From: Antedon mediterranea
Lineage: Eukaryota > Echinodermata > Crinoidea > Comatulida > Antedonidae
Reading direction: 5' to 3'
Assembly: GCF_964355755.1 (NCBI RefSeq)
Contig: NC_092679.1
Span: 23,436,432 to 23,500,431 of the forward strand
DNA: 64,000 nucleotides
Below, one piece after another: positions 62,801 to 64,000 of this stretch. A program made the position numbers and the translations under genes. The notes under the pieces were generated by a model. That model worked only from the letters and a program-made list of their open reading frames with translations, was not told the origin of the DNA and did no database searches. Every line of letters starts with the position of its first letter. Position 1 is the first letter of the stretch.

Positions 62801-63257
62801 TAAAACCATGCTGAGCATGTGGAAGAAGACACACGATGACATCATGCACAGGTAGTTAGATTAGATTTTATTCTACTAGAAAAGTAAAACTTAGACTGCC
62901 TTTGATAATGCTGTCCTTTAAACCTCAATTTGTTTCCTCACCTTTGTCTACACTATAAAACTAGTTTGAAAAAAAGTGATGTGACAAAATATGGTAGTGA
63001 TATGCTCAAATGTGGTAGTGATATGACATCATCATGTCCATATTTGGGCACATCACATTTGTTTGTCTTTGATATTGTAGACATAGCTTAACATTAGCTT
63101 GTATAATGTTGCAGTCTGTGATTGACATATTTTATTGTAATATTCTGTTGTCTTTGCAGTGATACTTTTCAAGGCATGGTATTGATAGAAAAGGTTGGGA
63201 GTGACAAGAGAAGTATGGCACATGTACATATATCCGAGCTCAAAGACAGAGACTCAG
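53815..63257 (+). CDS. TTC7B: Tetratricopeptide repeat protein 7 (TTC7A/B-type), 3' truncated by window end
   Basis: Fourteen exons with matching phases: 53815-53938, 55207-55364, 55594-55762, 56267-56480, 56736-56999, 59895-59958, 60349-60486, 60641-60724, 61111-61215, 61503-61617, 61775-61905, 62404-62564, 62735-62851, 63160-63257. They encode ~647 residues; the human proteins are ~840-860, so about 200 C-terminal residues lie beyond the window. The start MATSKKAAARLESEIEKSRA matches the family. Helical TPR-type segments follow (LLMAKYHFACGDYKDALNVY; DLALHYLQELEKPG; FRQILKAVEARSSQEIRV; FHLWYQFALSLTCAGKYARA; AFHYALQLAHSRQIPEALEK; SLHLLALLLSSQKLFNDALK). TTC7 with FAM126 and EFR3 holds PI4KIIIalpha at the plasma membrane for PI4P synthesis. 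Invertebrates usually have one TTC7 gene, so the A/B label is nominal. Confidence 0.93.
54352..54963. mobile_element. Non-autonomous TIR element with CGCCG/AAGTTGAGC ends (TTC7 intron 1)
   Basis: The left end reads GGGCCGCCGACAAGTTGAGC and the right end is its inverse with one extra repeat of the word (GGCGGCTCAACTTGTCGGCG). Inward of each terminus is TTTCTATGRAACGCC, parallel to TATGGAGCGCC in the 31.1-32.1 kb element. The interior is AT-rich and non-coding. Confidence 0.8.
58731..59359. repeat. 52/53-bp minisatellite, 12 copies (TTC7 intron 5)
   Basis: Unit GGTAAGGTACTAGGAGAACT plus ACTTAGTATTGTTAGAATGG plus CATGATATCTGA. A one-base variant (TATTAGTTAG vs TATTGTTAG) gives 53 vs 52 bp. The junction of each unit reads GAGGTAAGG in the gene's sense orientation. 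Confidence 0.95.
62080..62349. repeat. MITE, 'gctctgtctacac' family, copy 5, internally expanded (TTC7 intron)
   Basis: AAGCTCTGTCTACACTATCA at the left, TTTGATAGTGTAGACAGAGC at the right. The core word ATGCCCAAATATGATAGTGAT is repeated about seven times at ~21-bp spacing, which lengthens the element to 270 bp. Confidence 0.9.
62943..63090. repeat. MITE, 'gctctgtctacac' family, copy 6 (TTC7 intron)
   Basis: TTTGTCTACACTATAAAACT at the left and TGATATTGTAGACATAGCTT at the right, with core GGTAGTGATATGACATCATC. Confidence 0.85.
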
Positions 63258-63620
63258 GTATGCCTATATATATCGAAATAAATTAAATCAAATTGTGGGA
63301 TTACAGTATACTGTATAGAGTTGATCCATGAATTGTTTTAAGCTAGACCCTACAGTAGTTTCATTTTCTGCCAGGAATATGCTTTTCTAGATCTAGGAAA
63401 GTACAGATTTGGCTATGGGACTATTGGTGTGAATTTGTTTTTAATGTGGAATATGCCGCTTCATATATGGAAATAACCGTAGAAAAATAATGTGTTTTAG
63501 TAATCACAATATATTGTTGTTTTTACTATCCATATATCCATAACACTTGTGATGAGTTTGAAGTAAAGTAAGTTTTGGGAAATTCTTTTAAAATTGCAAT
63601 ATTGCTTCAATTATATTTCT

Positions 63621-63767
63621 AAAGCTCTGTGTACACTATCAAACAAGTTTGACAAAAAAAAGTGTGATGTGCCCAAATATGGTAGTGATGTGATATCATC
63701 ATGACCATTATGGGCACATCACATTTTTTTTTGTCACATAAGGTTTGATAGTGTAGACAGAGCTTTA
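63621..63767. repeat. MITE, 'gctctgtctacac' family, copy 7 (TTC7 intron)
   Basis: The best-preserved copy: AAGCTCTGTGTACACTATCA / TTTGATAGTGTAGACAGAGC. It has an almost symmetrical core with TGTGATGTGCCCAAATATGG and its inverse TTATGGGCACATCACA. Confidence 0.9.
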
Positions 63768-64000
63768 CTTTGGTATTTGCGGGAAATGGGTTTTAATTAC
63801 TTTGATAATTTTTATATATAAGATCCACTGTCACTTCCTTCTTTTAACTAACTTTTAAATAATAATTTAAATGAAAAATAGAACAAAAGACAACATAACA
63901 TATTTGTTTTACTAACATCAGTTGTTTTTGATATCATCAGTTTTAAGAGTTTAAAGTCAATAATATTCTTAAATTTGGTTGTTTTAAAAAAACTTTCTTT

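Overview
This is eukaryotic, AT-rich, intron-rich nuclear DNA from a marine invertebrate deuterostome. I favour an echinoderm, possibly a crinoid, but the sequence does not prove it. The reasons are dense TAGGCCTA-type words, many short inverted-repeat transposons, tRNA-type SINEs, long intronic minisatellites, and orthologs of animal housekeeping genes with conserved exon structure.

Left half (1-27.5 kb): an accessory, repeat-rich region. It opens with a secreted-type PAN/apple-like exon and a three-Link-domain exon (hyaluronan-binding fold). Next come four same-strand (minus) copies of a single-exon immunoglobulin-superfamily membrane receptor. Two copies are intact (17394-19058 and 24080-25738; three Ig-like domains, one membrane helix, a tail with PPxY/YxxM and a tyrosine-rich C-terminal motif). 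One (5577-10485) is split by a 3.8 kb fold-back DNA transposon and has also lost its cytoplasmic tail. One (21.6-22.4 kb) is a decayed remnant. Between them lie a Myb/SANT-bearing transposon remnant, SINEs, MITEs, a LINE tail and small tandem repeats.

Right half (27.5-64 kb): four housekeeping genes in two head-to-head pairs, each rebuilt exon by exon with consistent splice phases. XRCC3 (minus, 6 exons, 345 aa; RAD51-paralog recombination ATPase) diverges from MTIF2 (plus, 13 coding exons, 731 aa; mitochondrial translation initiation factor 2). RPS27A (minus, 4 coding exons, 156 aa; ubiquitin-ribosomal protein fusion) diverges from TTC7 (plus, 14 exons seen, truncated by the window end; scaffold of the PI4KIIIalpha complex).

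Most notable: three related box C/D snoRNA genes, one in each RPS27A coding intron, all carrying a guide complementary to a conserved 28S rRNA segment; a 7.2 kb, 98-bp minisatellite in the last MTIF2 intron that appears to be an amplified tRNA-SINE head with an intact pol III A box in most units; a 2.9 kb 22-bp minisatellite in another MTIF2 intron; a 12-copy TTC7 intronic repeat carrying a 5' splice-site-like sequence in every unit; and the fold-back transposon inside the receptor gene.
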